Position numbers and translations under genes: made by a program
In this document: one piece after another, positions 27,360 to 35,569 of the stretch
How the letters are laid out: the number at the start of each line of letters is the position of its first letter
Numbering within the stretch: the first letter of the stretch is position 1
Assembly (NCBI GenBank): GCA_963850765.1
Contig: CAWKMN010000001.1
Coordinates: 186,001 to 250,000, forward strand
DNA from: CAWKMN01 sp963850765
Lineage (GTDB): Bacteria > Chloroflexota > Anaerolineae > Aggregatilineales > Aggregatilineaceae
Direction of reading: 5' to 3'
DNA: 64,000 bases
The notes under the pieces: model-generated
What the model was told of the DNA's origin: nothing
Seen by the model: the letters and a program-made list of their open reading frames with translations, nothing else
Databases searched by the model: none

Positions 27360-28600
27360 ATGCTCTTTAACAAAATAATACGGCAAAAGAAAGGCCAATG
27401 AGCTAAGATTCCAAGAGGAGGGAAGGATGCCTCGCATCTTGGAACTGAAGCTCAGTGAAGCCGAGCGCAAGGAATTGGAAATGGTGCGAGATCGGCACCC
27501 CCAACCCCATATGCGCGAGAAGGCGGCCGCCTTATTGAAAATCGCGGCGGGGAGCAGTGGCAGTGAGGTGGCGCGCAGCGGGTTGTTGCGGCGGCGCGAT
27601 AACGACACGATCTATCGGTGGGTGGCGCGCTATCGGACGCACGGGATCGCGGGGTTAGCGGTGCGACGCGGCCGCGGCCGCAAAGCGGCTTTTTCCCCCT
27701 CAGCACGCGACGGCCGCTAGCGCCCGCCAAGCGCTGCTCACCGTCATCCATCAGGACCCGCAGGCCCATGGTCAACGGCAAAGCCGCTGGACGTTAGCGG
27801 CGTTGCAGGCGAGTTGTCCCTGGCTCGGAGTAAACACGCTGGGCGGGTTGTCCCAGCTGCTGGATCGCTTAGCGGTGCGGCGTAAACGCGCGCGGACCTA
27901 CCTGCACAGCCCCGATGCCGACTACGCCGCCAAAGTCGCCTATCTGGAGGCCTGTCGGGCCGCCGCACAGGCCCATCCCGAGGCCATCCTTTTCGTGTAT
28001 CTGGACGAGTTTGGCTTTGAACGCCAACCCACCCTCGCGCAGGACTACGAAGCGCGGGGACGGCGGGCCCCCTTAGCTCGGTTGAGTTATCGTTCCAATA
28101 CGCGCTGTCGGGGCCTGGGCGGGCTGAATGCCGCGACGGGACAAGTGACCTATGGGCAGTATTCCCACATCACCGCGACCCGGCTCTCGGCTTTTTACGC
28201 CCAACTCCGCGCGGACTATCCGCACGCTGACCGCATCTATGTGGCGCAGGATAACTGGCCCGTCCATGTCCATCCCACCGTCCTGGCCCGCCTGGAACCG
28301 CAGCTTTCACCCTTCTGGCCGCACGTGCCTGACAACTGGCCGCGGCCGGCGCCGGCCGCAGCCGTCCACGAGGCGCTCCCGATCCAACTCGTCTTTTTAC
28401 CCACCTACGCTCCCTGGCTTAACCCGATTGAAAAGCTCTGGCGTTGGGTGCGCCAACAGGTCTTACACCTGCACCGCCTCAGTGACGATTGGCTCACCCT
28501 CAAACAACGCGTGCTCGACTTCATGCGCGCCTTTGCCCAGGGTTCCGAACTCTTACTCCGTTATGTCGGCCTTTTACCGTATTAAATTGTTAAAGAGCAT
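27360..28600 (+). mobile_element. IS630-family insertion sequence
   Basis: Terminal inverted repeats of 30 bp are at 27360-27389 and 28571-28600, matching at 27 of 30 positions (ATGCTCTTTAACAA then AATACGG then AAAAG). The left end abuts TA at 27358-27359, and TA spans the right junction at 28600-28601, consistent with the TA target of this family. The flanks GCCGCGGGTTA and AAACCACGCGGCTATG together rebuild the palindromic repeat seen intact at 26236, so the insertion site is certain. Confidence 0.92.
27427..28585 (+). CDS. IS630-family transposase, two frames joined by a +1 shift
   Basis: Frame 1 (27427-27720) encodes an HTH-type N-domain (MREKAAALLKIAAG, NDTIYRWVARYRTHGIAGL). Frame 2, open through 27803 to 28585, encodes the DDE catalytic part: VYLDEFGFE, RIYVAQDNWPVH and TYAPWLNPIEKLWRWVRQ carry the three acids. 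The frames meet at TTTTTCCCCC (27690-27699). Removing one C gives a continuous 385-aa protein through FSPQHATAASARQALLTV. This is either a sequence error or a +1 ribosomal shift on the run. The stop codon lies within the right inverted repeat. The coding sequence is otherwise undamaged, so recent activity is likely. Confidence 0.88.
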
Positions 28601-28700
28601 AAACCACGCGGCTATGAAAAAAGCCGGGAAGCCCGCTAAAGGGGCTGGATAGGAGTCCCTTTAGCGGACTTTTTATTTATTCATAGCCGGAGCGTTTATG
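28601..28700 (+). terminator. Palindromic repeat with intrinsic terminator, cut off from its upstream gene by the IS
   Basis: The perfect 11-bp stem CCGCTAAAGGG (28633-28643) and CCCTTTAGCGG (28657-28667) is followed by ACTTTTTATTT. Outer arms CCACGCGGCTATGA and TCATAGCCGGAGCG also pair. Before the insertion it would have ended transcription from the phosphoribosyltransferase gene. Confidence 0.75.
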
Positions 28701-28731
28701 CCGATTAAGCAAATAAGCGGATAAGGCAGGT

Positions 28732-28867
28732 GTAGGGGCGGACCCCCGTGTCCGCCCGGCGCGGCGCGGCCGCGTGTCGCGCTGGGCGCGACTGGGAGCA
28801 CACAGAGGTGCTCCCCTACACGATCGCGTTATCCGAATATATACTTATCCTGCATTAACGCCCGGCG
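28732..28867. repeat. Composite palindromic repeat (two GC hairpins), copy 3
   Basis: GGGGCGGACCCCCGTGTCCG, a CGCGGC-rich linker, GGGAGCACACAGAGGTGCTC and the tail CGCGTTATCCGAATATATAC match copy 2 closely. It fills most of the 377-base gap before acs; the remainder holds the acs promoter. Confidence 0.75.
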
Positions 28868-28932
28868 TGGGCTAGCTTCCCGCTCCAACCCCCAAATAAG
28901 AATCACTGCCGCCATCTTAAAATGGAAAATGC

Positions 28933-28938
28933 TATAAT
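28933..28938 (+). promoter_or_regulatory. Candidate -10 box for acs
   Basis: TATAAT in AATGCTATAATCCCG lies 39 bases before the acs ATG. A consensus -35 is not evident. AAAGGAGG follows at about 28965 as a strong ribosome site. Confidence 0.5.
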
Positions 28939-28977
28939 CCCGCTAAACCAGCACGGAAGACCAAAGGAGGCTCTTAC

Positions 28978-30878
28978 ATGGCGCGCAATGGCAATTTGAG
29001 CGGCGAAGTCTTTTATCCTCCCGAGCGGATCGCCCGGCAGGCGAACATGCCCGATTATGAGGCGATCCACGCGGCCATGACCAAAGATCTGGCTGGCGAG
29101 TGGGGACGTATTGCCCGCGAGGAATTTGAGTGGTTCCAAGAGTGGGATAAAACCCTGGACGACTCGAACGCTCCCTTTTACAAGTGGTTTGTGGGCGGCA
29201 AAGTCAATATTGTTCATAACGCCCTCGACCGGCACCTGAGCACATGGCGGCGGAACAAGGTGGCGCTCCAGTGGGAAGGCGAGAACTACGACCAGCGCAG
29301 TTACACGTATCACCAACTGGCGCGCGAGGTCTGCCGGTTTGCCAGCGTGCTGCGGGCGATGGGCGTGCGAAAGGGCGACCGTGTAACGATCTACATGGGC
29401 CGCATCCCGGAGATTGTGATCGCCATGCTGGCAACGGCCAAGATCGGCGCGGTGCATTCCGTGGTCTACGGCGGCTTTTCGGTTGAGGCGCTGCACGGAC
29501 GTATCGAAGACAGCGAGAGCAAGGTCGCGATCACGGCGGATGGATCATGGCTGCGCGGCAAGGTCGTTCCGCTCAAGGATATTATGGACGAGGCCCTGGA
29601 ACGCAGCCCCAGCATCCAATCGGTGATCGTGGTCAAGCGCACCGGGCCAGGAGGTACACATGGAGCCGGGGCGCGACCTGTGGTATCACGACCTGATGCG
29701 CCTCCCGATTGCCGATATTGACTGCGCCACCGAAGAAGTGGACGCCGAAGATCCGCTCTACCTGCTCTATACCAGCGGCACGACGGGCAAGCCCAAAGCC
29801 ATCCTGCATACGCACGGCGGGTATATGGTCGGCGTGGCGACCACGCTCAAATGGGTGTTTGACCTCAAAGAAGAGGATACGTGGTGGTGTGCGGCCGATC
29901 CCGGCTGGGTGACGGGGCACAGTTATATTGTGTACGGTCCGCTGCTGCTTGGCGCGACGAGTATGATCTACGAAGGCGCGCCCAACCATCCCTTCCCGGA
30001 TCGCTGGTGGGATATTGTCGAGCGGCACGGCATAACGGTGCTCTACACCGCCCCCACCGCCATCCGCGGCCTGATGCGTTTTGGGGACGCGTGGCCCAAT
30101 CGCCACGATCTGAGCAGTCTGCGGCTGCTGGGCAGCGTGGGCGAGCCGATCAACCCGGAGGCGTGGAAATGGTATCACCGCGTCATCGGCAAGGGAAACT
30201 GCCCGATCATGGATACGTGGTGGCAGACCGAAACCGGCAACTTTATGATCACCCCGCTGCCAGGGACACCCCTCAAACCGGGCAGTGCGACTTTGCCGTT
30301 CCCCGGCGTGCAGATCGGATGTGCTGGACGAAGATGGCAACCCGGTCGGCCCCAACGAGGAAGGGTATCTGGTGATCAAGAGCCCCTGGCCGGCCATGAT
30401 GCGCACCATCTACGGCGATCCTGACCGCTATGTGAGCCAGTATTGGAGCCGCTTCCCCGGCATGTATATGACCGGCGACAGCGCGAAAAAGGACGAAGAT
30501 GGCTATATCTGGGTGATCGGGCGCGTGGATGACGTGATCAAGGTCAGCGGCTACCGGCTCGGCACCGCCGAGATCGAGAGCGCGCTGGTCAGCCATCCCT
30601 CCGTCACTGAGGCTGCCGTGATCGGCGTGCCGGACGAGGTGCGCGGCAGCGTGATCCAGGCGTACTGCATCCTGGCGACAGGCGTCGAGCCGTCGCAGCG
30701 CCTGGTCGATATTCTGCGCGATCATGTCGGGCACGAGGTCGGCCCGATCGCGAAGCCGGCCACGATCGAATTTGTCGAGAGCCTGCCCAAGACCCGCAGC
30801 GGCAAGATCATGCGCCGGGTGCTCAAGGCGCGCGCACTCGGTCAGGACGAGGGCGATCTCAGCACGCTGGAACAGTAA
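28978..30878 (+). CDS. acs: Acetyl-CoA synthetase (acetate-CoA ligase), two frameshifts
   Basis: Joining three frames gives about 632 aa, the normal Acs length. The enzyme activates acetate with ATP and CoA through acetyl-AMP. Motifs are YLLYTSGTTGKPKAILHTHG (phosphate loop), DTWWQTETG, YMTGDSAKKDEDGYIWVIGR and VSGYRLGTAEIESALVSHPS. The acetylation-controlled Lys is in LPKTRSGKIMRRVL. One extra base lies near 29650 (ACCGGGCCAGG would read through with one G fewer) and another near 30315 (CAGATCGGATG). Neither disturbs a motif. The start has AAAGGAGG upstream. It is monocistronic here; regulation by lysine acetylation is known for the family. Confidence 0.9.
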
Positions 30879-30892
30879 GATACCGCACCGTT

Positions 30893-30930
30893 TGCCCCTC
30901 CCCTGTTACGGGTTACGGGGAGGGGTAAAA
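30893..30930. repeat. GAGAGGGG-type short palindrome after acs
   Basis: CCCCTCCCC and GGGGAGGGG pair around TGTTACGGGTTAC. No T-run follows, so termination would not be intrinsic. Confidence 0.55.
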
Positions 30931-30992
30931 TCTGCCTAAGCGGTCCTGGTCATTTTTTACGATCTTAATACAACTGCCGCCAGATTTTCTGC

Positions 30993-30998
30993 TATAAT
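30993..30998 (+). promoter_or_regulatory. Candidate -10 box for the small unknown gene
   Basis: TATAAT within CTGCTATAATAAAG lies 47 bases before the ATG at 31045; the -35 region is AT-rich but not consensus. Confidence 0.5.
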
Positions 30999-31044
30999 AA
31001 AGAATGCATTGATCCTCAGTTGGCACAAAGTTGAGGGTGACACT

Positions 31045-31386
31045 ATGGAGTCAGGGCCGCGCGGGACACGGATCTGGTGGGATAACGAGGAAGTCCACTT
31101 TGTCGGGTGGACCGATCGGGCGCTGGTATTTCACTGGGAAGACCCGCGCGAAACGGCGATCCACATGCCGCGCGGCGCGGTCGTGCGCCTGATCGATAAG
31201 GGCGTGCTGCGCATCGAAGGGTATATACCGACCTGGATGCAGGTCGAGAAGCCGGCTCCGCCTTCCACGCCCGTCGAGCCGCCTGCGCCCGCCAACAGCA
31301 AACTGAGCATCGTGCAGCGGCTGATCCGCAAGCTGTCCGGCGACCGGAACCCAAACCCCGGCCCGGTCCGCGCAGCGCAGGGCTAA
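31045..31386 (+). CDS. Small protein of unknown function
   Basis: The predicted product is 113 aa from ATG 31045 (MESGPRGTRIWWDNEEVHFV), chosen for the GAGGGTG site upstream. An in-frame ATG-type start 36 bases earlier is possible. The first 70 residues look like a small beta-rich fold (FVGWTDRALVFHWED, GAVVRLIDKGVLRIEGYI). A Pro/Ala-rich linker and a basic tail (IVQRLIRKLSGDRNPNPG) follow. I do not recognise the family. Its last codon overlaps the stop of the convergent radical SAM gene by three bases. Its own promoter-like TATAAT suggests it is expressed separately from acs. Confidence 0.6.
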   Translation: MESGPRGTRIWWDNEEVHFVGWTDRALVFHWEDPRETAIHMPRGAVVRLIDKGVLRIEGYIPTWMQVEKPAPPSTPVEPPAPANSKLSIVQRLIRKLSGDRNPNPGPVRAAQG

Positions 31387-32504
31387 AACAGGCGCGGCTG
31401 CTGGATCGGGCGGCGTCCATCGAGCAGAACATAAGGCGCGGCCCGCTGCGGACTGGCGACTCCCGCCGCCTGCAAATCGCCCAATTCGCGTAATTTCCCC
31501 TTGCGCCGTGCATTCATGATCCGCGCTGCGCCCTTCGCGCCGATGCCGGGCACGCGCATCAACTCGCGCCGCGCCGCCGTGTTGATCTCCACCGGCGTGT
31601 GACTCAGATTCTCGTCGGCCCAGGCGCGCTTCGGATCTACCTCTTGCGGCAGATCGCCATCCCGCTTAAAGGGCAGCTCTTCCACCTCAAAATCATAATC
31701 GCGCAGCAGGAAACTGGCCTGATACAGCCGGAGCTGGCGCGTCGGATCGGTGGCCGGCTCGTTATCGAGCGGCGTCTCGTGGATCGGGCGGAACGCCGAG
31801 AAATAGACGCGCGCCAGTTTGAGCTGCCGGTGCAGATACTCGGTCGTGCTGAGGATCTCGACATCCCGCTCACCCGCCGGCCCGACGACAAATTCCGTCG
31901 TGCTGCTCGGCCGCAGATCGGTTTGCTGGCGCAAATCTTCCACCCATTGCAGAGGCGTCATCAGTTCGCCGTGGAAATCCTTGCCGGGCGCGATCTGTTC
32001 CAGGCGTTTCTGGTTGGGCGCTTCAAGGTTGATCGAGACGCGGTTGCCAAGTTCCATCGCGCGCCGCACCTGATCGCGCTCTGCGCCGGGCATGATCTTC
32101 AGGTGCATATAGCCGCGATAATCGTATTTTTCGCGCAGGATCGCGCCCACGTCCAGGATCTTATCCTGGCTGGTGATGCCGCCGCGAATGATACCCGACG
32201 ACAGGAACAACCCTTCGACCGCCTTCGCGTCGTACAGCGCCATGAACGCGCGCGCCATATCGTCCGGCGAGAACGTCAGCCGCTTCATGGACGAGCGCCC
32301 GGCCCGGAAGGGGCAGTAAAAGCAGTTGCGCTCGCAGGCGGTGGTCATCAGCGTTTTGAGCACCGGCATCTGGCGGTTGCCGGCGACGACGTTCGTGATA
32401 CACCCGCTGAGATCGGGGGCGGGCTTTTCGAGCTGGGGCGCATCCCCCACCGACTCGAATTCGGTCACACCGCGCATCGCTTGCAGCAGATCGTGTCCGT
32501 CCAT
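31383..32504 (-). CDS. Radical SAM protein with C-terminal helix-hairpin-helix (putative DNA modification/repair type)
   Basis: The 373-aa protein starts MDGHDLLQAMRGVTEF at ATG 32504. The iron-sulfur motif is TTACERNCFYCPFRAG (CxxxCxxC), followed by a TIM-barrel region with LFLSSGIIRGG and VSINLEAPNQKRLEQI. The C-terminal 70 residues contain a helix-hairpin-helix, INTAARRELMRVPGIGAKGA, which usually contacts DNA or RNA backbone. This arrangement matches the family described as putative DNA modification/repair radical SAM proteins; its reaction is not established. The open frame upstream of the ATG runs through the promoter and is not coding. A strong promoter lies 35 bases above the start. 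Confidence 0.88.
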   Translation of the reverse strand: MDGHDLLQAMRGVTEFESVGDAPQLEKPAPDLSGCITNVVAGNRQMPVLKTLMTTACERNCFYCPFRAGRSSMKRLTFSPDDMARAFMALYDAKAVEGLFLSSGIIRGGITSQDKILDVGAILREKYDYRGYMHLKIMPGAERDQVRRAMELGNRVSINLEAPNQKRLEQIAPGKDFHGELMTPLQWVEDLRQQTDLRPSSTTEFVVGPAGERDVEILSTTEYLHRQLKLARVYFSAFRPIHETPLDNEPATDPTRQLRLYQASFLLRDYDFEVEELPFKRDGDLPQEVDPKRAWADENLSHTPVEINTAARRELMRVPGIGAKGAARIMNARRKGKLRELGDLQAAGVASPQRAAPYVLLDGRRPIQQPRLF

Positions 32505-32538
32505 GGTTCCGCTCGCTTCTCGTCCAACGTGTGGGTCT

Positions 32539-32567
32539 ATTATACCGAAAATTTGTTCTATCGGCAA
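32539..32567 (-). promoter_or_regulatory. Sigma70-type promoter for the radical SAM gene
   Basis: On the minus strand TTGCCG (32562-32567) and TATAAT (32539-32544) are separated by 17 bases. The -10 box lies about 35 bases before the start codon. Confidence 0.72.
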
Positions 32568-32785
32568 CGAAAAGCCCGTTCCACAACTCACGAGGCAATT
32601 GTAGGGCGTATTGATGTTATCAGAAAAGAGGCGGATAAGCGCCGCTGGTAAGTGCGACCTCTCGTAACTCCGCTTGGAGCGGCGGGATGCGTGTTGCGCG
32701 CCGGCGTGAGGCCAGGAACACAGAGATGTGTTGCCCCTGCAGGTCACCCTATCCGTAAGGAGCGGGCCTGCATCAATACGCCGCC

Positions 32786-32880
32786 TAGAAACAGAAAACC
32801 CGCTGAAGGGATACCAATTGGCCCCTTCAGCGGGCTTGCAGGCTTTCATCATAGCCGCGCGGTTTTAACCTGCGGCGTCA
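32786..32880 (-). terminator. Palindromic repeat with intrinsic terminator after def
   Basis: On the minus strand CCCGCTGAAGGG pairs with CCCTTCAGCGGG and is followed by TTTTCTGTTT. The outer part carries the GGTTAAAACCGCGCGGCTAT arm shared with other copies. The rest of the 32505-32883 gap holds a small GGAACACAGAGATGTGTTGC hairpin and no gene. Confidence 0.72.
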
Positions 32881-32883
32881 AAT

Positions 32884-33462
32884 TCAGGATGCTGGCTCGT
32901 CGTCCTCCGCCTCTTCGACCAGCCCTTCGAGCGGATCGGGGCCGCTGGGCGCGCCATCTTCCGCGCGTGGCCGCCAGATTTCGCTGGCCCGGTCGATGAA
33001 CAGCACGCCGTCCAGGTGATCGATCTCGTGCTGGAAGACACGCGCCAGCCAGTCCCGCGCCTTGATGCGGATGAGCTTGCCGTGCCGATCCTGCCCGCGC
33101 ACGGTCACGGTGACGTGACGCTGCACATTGCCAAAATAGCCGGGGATCGACAGGCACGCCTCGACGCCATCTACCATCTCGCGCGAGACGCGGATAATCT
33201 CCGGGTTCACCACTTCGTACAGCACCCCCGCATCGTCGCCATATTCCTCGCGGGACTGCTCGTCGTCGGTCAGGCGCACCACGATTACCCGCTGGCTGGC
33301 CGATACCTGGGGCGCGGCCAACCCGACTCCCGGCGCTTGCAGCATCGTCTCCACCATATCATCGATCAGCGTCTGGAGCTTGGGATCGTCAAACTCCGTG
33401 ACTTTGCGCGCCTTCTTGCGCAGGATCGGGTTCTGGGGGGTAATGATCTCACGAATTGCCAT
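32884..33462 (-). CDS. def: Peptide deformylase
   Basis: The 192-aa enzyme removes the formyl group from new polypeptides. All three family motifs are present: GVGLAAPQ (motif 1), EACLSIPG (motif 2 with the metal-binding Cys) and QHEIDHLDG (motif 3 with two metal His and the catalytic Glu). The C-terminal 35 residues are acidic (VEEAEDDEPAS) and dispensable in relatives. The start MAIREIITPQNPILRKKARK follows a GAGGAGAAAAACTC site. It stands alone between a terminator and the divergent YwqK-like gene; fmt is not adjacent. Confidence 0.95.
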   Translation of the reverse strand: MAIREIITPQNPILRKKARKVTEFDDPKLQTLIDDMVETMLQAPGVGLAAPQVSASQRVIVVRLTDDEQSREEYGDDAGVLYEVVNPEIIRVSREMVDGVEACLSIPGYFGNVQRHVTVTVRGQDRHGKLIRIKARDWLARVFQHEIDHLDGVLFIDRASEIWRPRAEDGAPSGPDPLEGLVEEAEDDEPAS

Positions 33463-33626
33463 GAGTTTTTCTCCTCAGTTCTACCCCCGATTGTAACCAA
33501 TCCCGCCGCGAGCGTAAAGCGCGGAGAGGGTTTTTGGTGACTGGTTTTTAGTTGTTGGTGATTGCTCCATGGTATAAATTGCGCTGTAAGTACAACCAGG
33601 GTAACGGAGCAACAACTAGACGAGCT

Positions 33627-34299
33627 ATGAATGAATACACAGTCATGAGCCCAATTTCCATTGACGCTACCGAAGTCATCACAGAAACATGGGAAACCGG
33701 CCATAAACGAAGAGCTGTTTACCTGATTGATGGTAAAGAAATAGGTTTTCGCCACTGGGATACGAACTGGCACCCTCGATATGGAATGGGGACTTCAAGA
33801 TGGAATGATGCACGGTCTATTCAGAACATGGCATGAAAACGGGCAGCTTCAGGAAGAAAGCACTTATTACCAGGGAAAAGAGCACGGCGAGACAAAGCAA
33901 TACGATGAGAACGGTGTCCAGATTGGCAGTTATATTATGGATTACGGCACAGGCGTGGATTTATGGTTTTACACTGCTGGTGTACTGTCCGAGGAACGCG
34001 AATTGCGCGATGGACTACGGCACGGCTATGAGCGATGGTGGAGCGGAGACAACCAAACTATATGGCAAGAAAGCCATTTTTGGAACGGGCTTGAGCACGG
34101 CATATTCCGGAGGTGGAACTCACAGCATAGGCTAAGTCGTGGATACCCCCGATACTACATTTCAGGCACGCGCGTAAATAAACGTCAATATATGCGAGCG
34201 TGTCGCAATGATCCTACTCTGCCACCATTCGTCCCTGATGAGAACCAGCCGTTTCGCAAATTACCAAAGGGAGTGCTGCCGGGTAATCAAGCACCATAA
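33627..34299 (+). CDS. YwqK/MORN-like repeat protein, one frameshift
   Basis: Removing one extra T near 33769 gives a single 223-aa protein. The first frame (MNEYTVMSPISIDATEV to FRHWDTN) continues as GTLDMEWGLQDGMMHGLFRT in the next. It contains repeats of the pattern hGhhpxWhpNGqlxxExxYxxGkxhG, for example HGLFRTWHENGQLQEESTYY and GKEHGETKQYDENG, then HGYERWW and HGIFRRW. These resemble the YwqK antitoxin/MORN-variant family that builds beta-hairpin rods. The gene is much AT-richer than its surroundings, which suggests recent transfer. No adjacent toxin gene is seen. The upstream ribosome site is weak. Confidence 0.72.
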
Positions 34300-34316
34300 A
34301 TAGCCAATAACTTCCC

Positions 34317-35564
34317 CTAGCTCGCCGCCGCACTCCGCCCCGCCAGCCACCCGGTTGAGAACGCCGCCTGCAAATTATAGCCGCCCGTATCCGCGTTGAG
34401 ATCCAGCACCTCGCCCGCGAAATACAGCCCGCCGACCAGCCGCGATTCCATCGTGCGCGGATCGACCTCGCGCAGATCCACGCCCCCGGCGGTGACGATC
34501 GCGGCGGCGAGGGGGCGGTGCCCGGTCACGTCCAGCCGGAAATCCTTGAGCCAGCGCCGCAGCCGGTCACGCTCCGGCGCGGTGATGCGGTGCGCGACCT
34601 TATCCGCGGGGATGTGCACCAGATCGCAGCACACCGGAATCAGCGTGCGGGGCAGCAGACCCTTCAGCAGCGTGTGAAATTCCTTCTTGCGGTGTTCCTC
34701 AAAATCGCGCAGCAGGCGCGCTTCAAGCTGGTCGTCGTCCAGCGCCGGCTTGAGATCGATGGAGACCTGCACCGGCTGATCGGCCCGCAGCGCATCCACC
34801 GCGCGCCCACTCAGCGTCAGGATGATCGGCCCGGACACGCCGAATCCCGTAAACAGCATCTCCCCAAACTCGCTGGCGGTCAGCTTGCCGTTGACCCACA
34901 GTGACGCGCGCACATTGCGCAGACTCAGCCCTTCCAGGCGGCGCGCGACGTTCCCGGCCGTATCGAGCGGGATCAGCGCCGGGCGGATCGGCACGATGGT
35001 ATGTCCGACCGTCTGCGCCAGCCGGTAGCCATCGCCGGTCGAGCCGGTGCCGGGATAGGACGCGCCGCCGGTCGTGACGATCACCGCGCGGGCCGCGTGG
35101 CGGTTGCCGCCGCTAAGCTGCACGCCCGTCACCCGCTGATCGTCCACCAGCAGGCGTTCGACGCGCGCCCCGGTCCAGATCGTGACGCCCATCGCGCGCG
35201 CCCACTGGTCCAGCGCCTCGACCACGTCCCCCGCGTCGTCGCTGGCCGGGAAAACGCGCCCGCCGCGCTCCTCGACGCTCGCTACGCCGATGTCGTTGAA
35301 GAACTCCACCAGATCCGCGTTGAAGAAGCGGTGAAAGGCCGAGTAGAGAAAACGCCCGTTGGGGCCAAAATGGGGAATAAATTCGTCCAGCGGGGCGGTA
35401 TTGGTGATGTTACAGCGCCCCTTGCCGGTGATGAGCAGCTTCCGGCCGGGGCGATCCATCTTTTCGACCAGCAGCGTCGATGCGCCGAGCGCGGCGGCCT
35501 GCCCGGCGGCCATCAACCCGGCTGCGCCCCCGCCGATTATCAGCACATCCCAAGGAGAACTCAC
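34317..35564 (-). CDS. BaiN/HI0933-like FAD-dependent oxidoreductase
   Basis: About 415 aa from a GTG at 35564 (VSSPWDVLIIGGGAAGLMAA), six bases after the stop of the TIR-WD40 gene; a GTG at 35594 would overlap that gene and is less likely. The dinucleotide fold is VLIIGGGAAGLMAAGQAAAL. The family's KLLITGKGRCNITN and GYRLAQTVGHTIVPIRPALI follow, and the C-terminal FAD contact is GGLYFAGEVLDLNADTGGYN with LQAAFSTGWLAGR. Members are annotated as aminoacetone oxidases or flavoproteins of unknown substrate. Close coupling to the TIR-WD40 gene may be positional only. Confidence 0.88.
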   Translation of the reverse strand: MSSPWDVLIIGGGAAGLMAAGQAAALGASTLLVEKMDRPGRKLLITGKGRCNITNTAPLDEFIPHFGPNGRFLYSAFHRFFNADLVEFFNDIGVASVEERGGRVFPASDDAGDVVEALDQWARAMGVTIWTGARVERLLVDDQRVTGVQLSGGNRHAARAVIVTTGGASYPGTGSTGDGYRLAQTVGHTIVPIRPALIPLDTAGNVARRLEGLSLRNVRASLWVNGKLTASEFGEMLFTGFGVSGPIILTLSGRAVDALRADQPVQVSIDLKPALDDDQLEARLLRDFEEHRKKEFHTLLKGLLPRTLIPVCCDLVHIPADKVAHRITAPERDRLRRWLKDFRLDVTGHRPLAAAIVTAGGVDLREVDPRTMESRLVGGLYFAGEVLDLNADTGGYNLQAAFSTGWLAGRSAAAS

Positions 35565-35569
35565 GGAGC

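Noticed and set aside
26316..28867. Repeats considered as a CRISPR array
   Set aside because: The units are palindromic hairpins of different types without regular spacers, and no cas genes are nearby.
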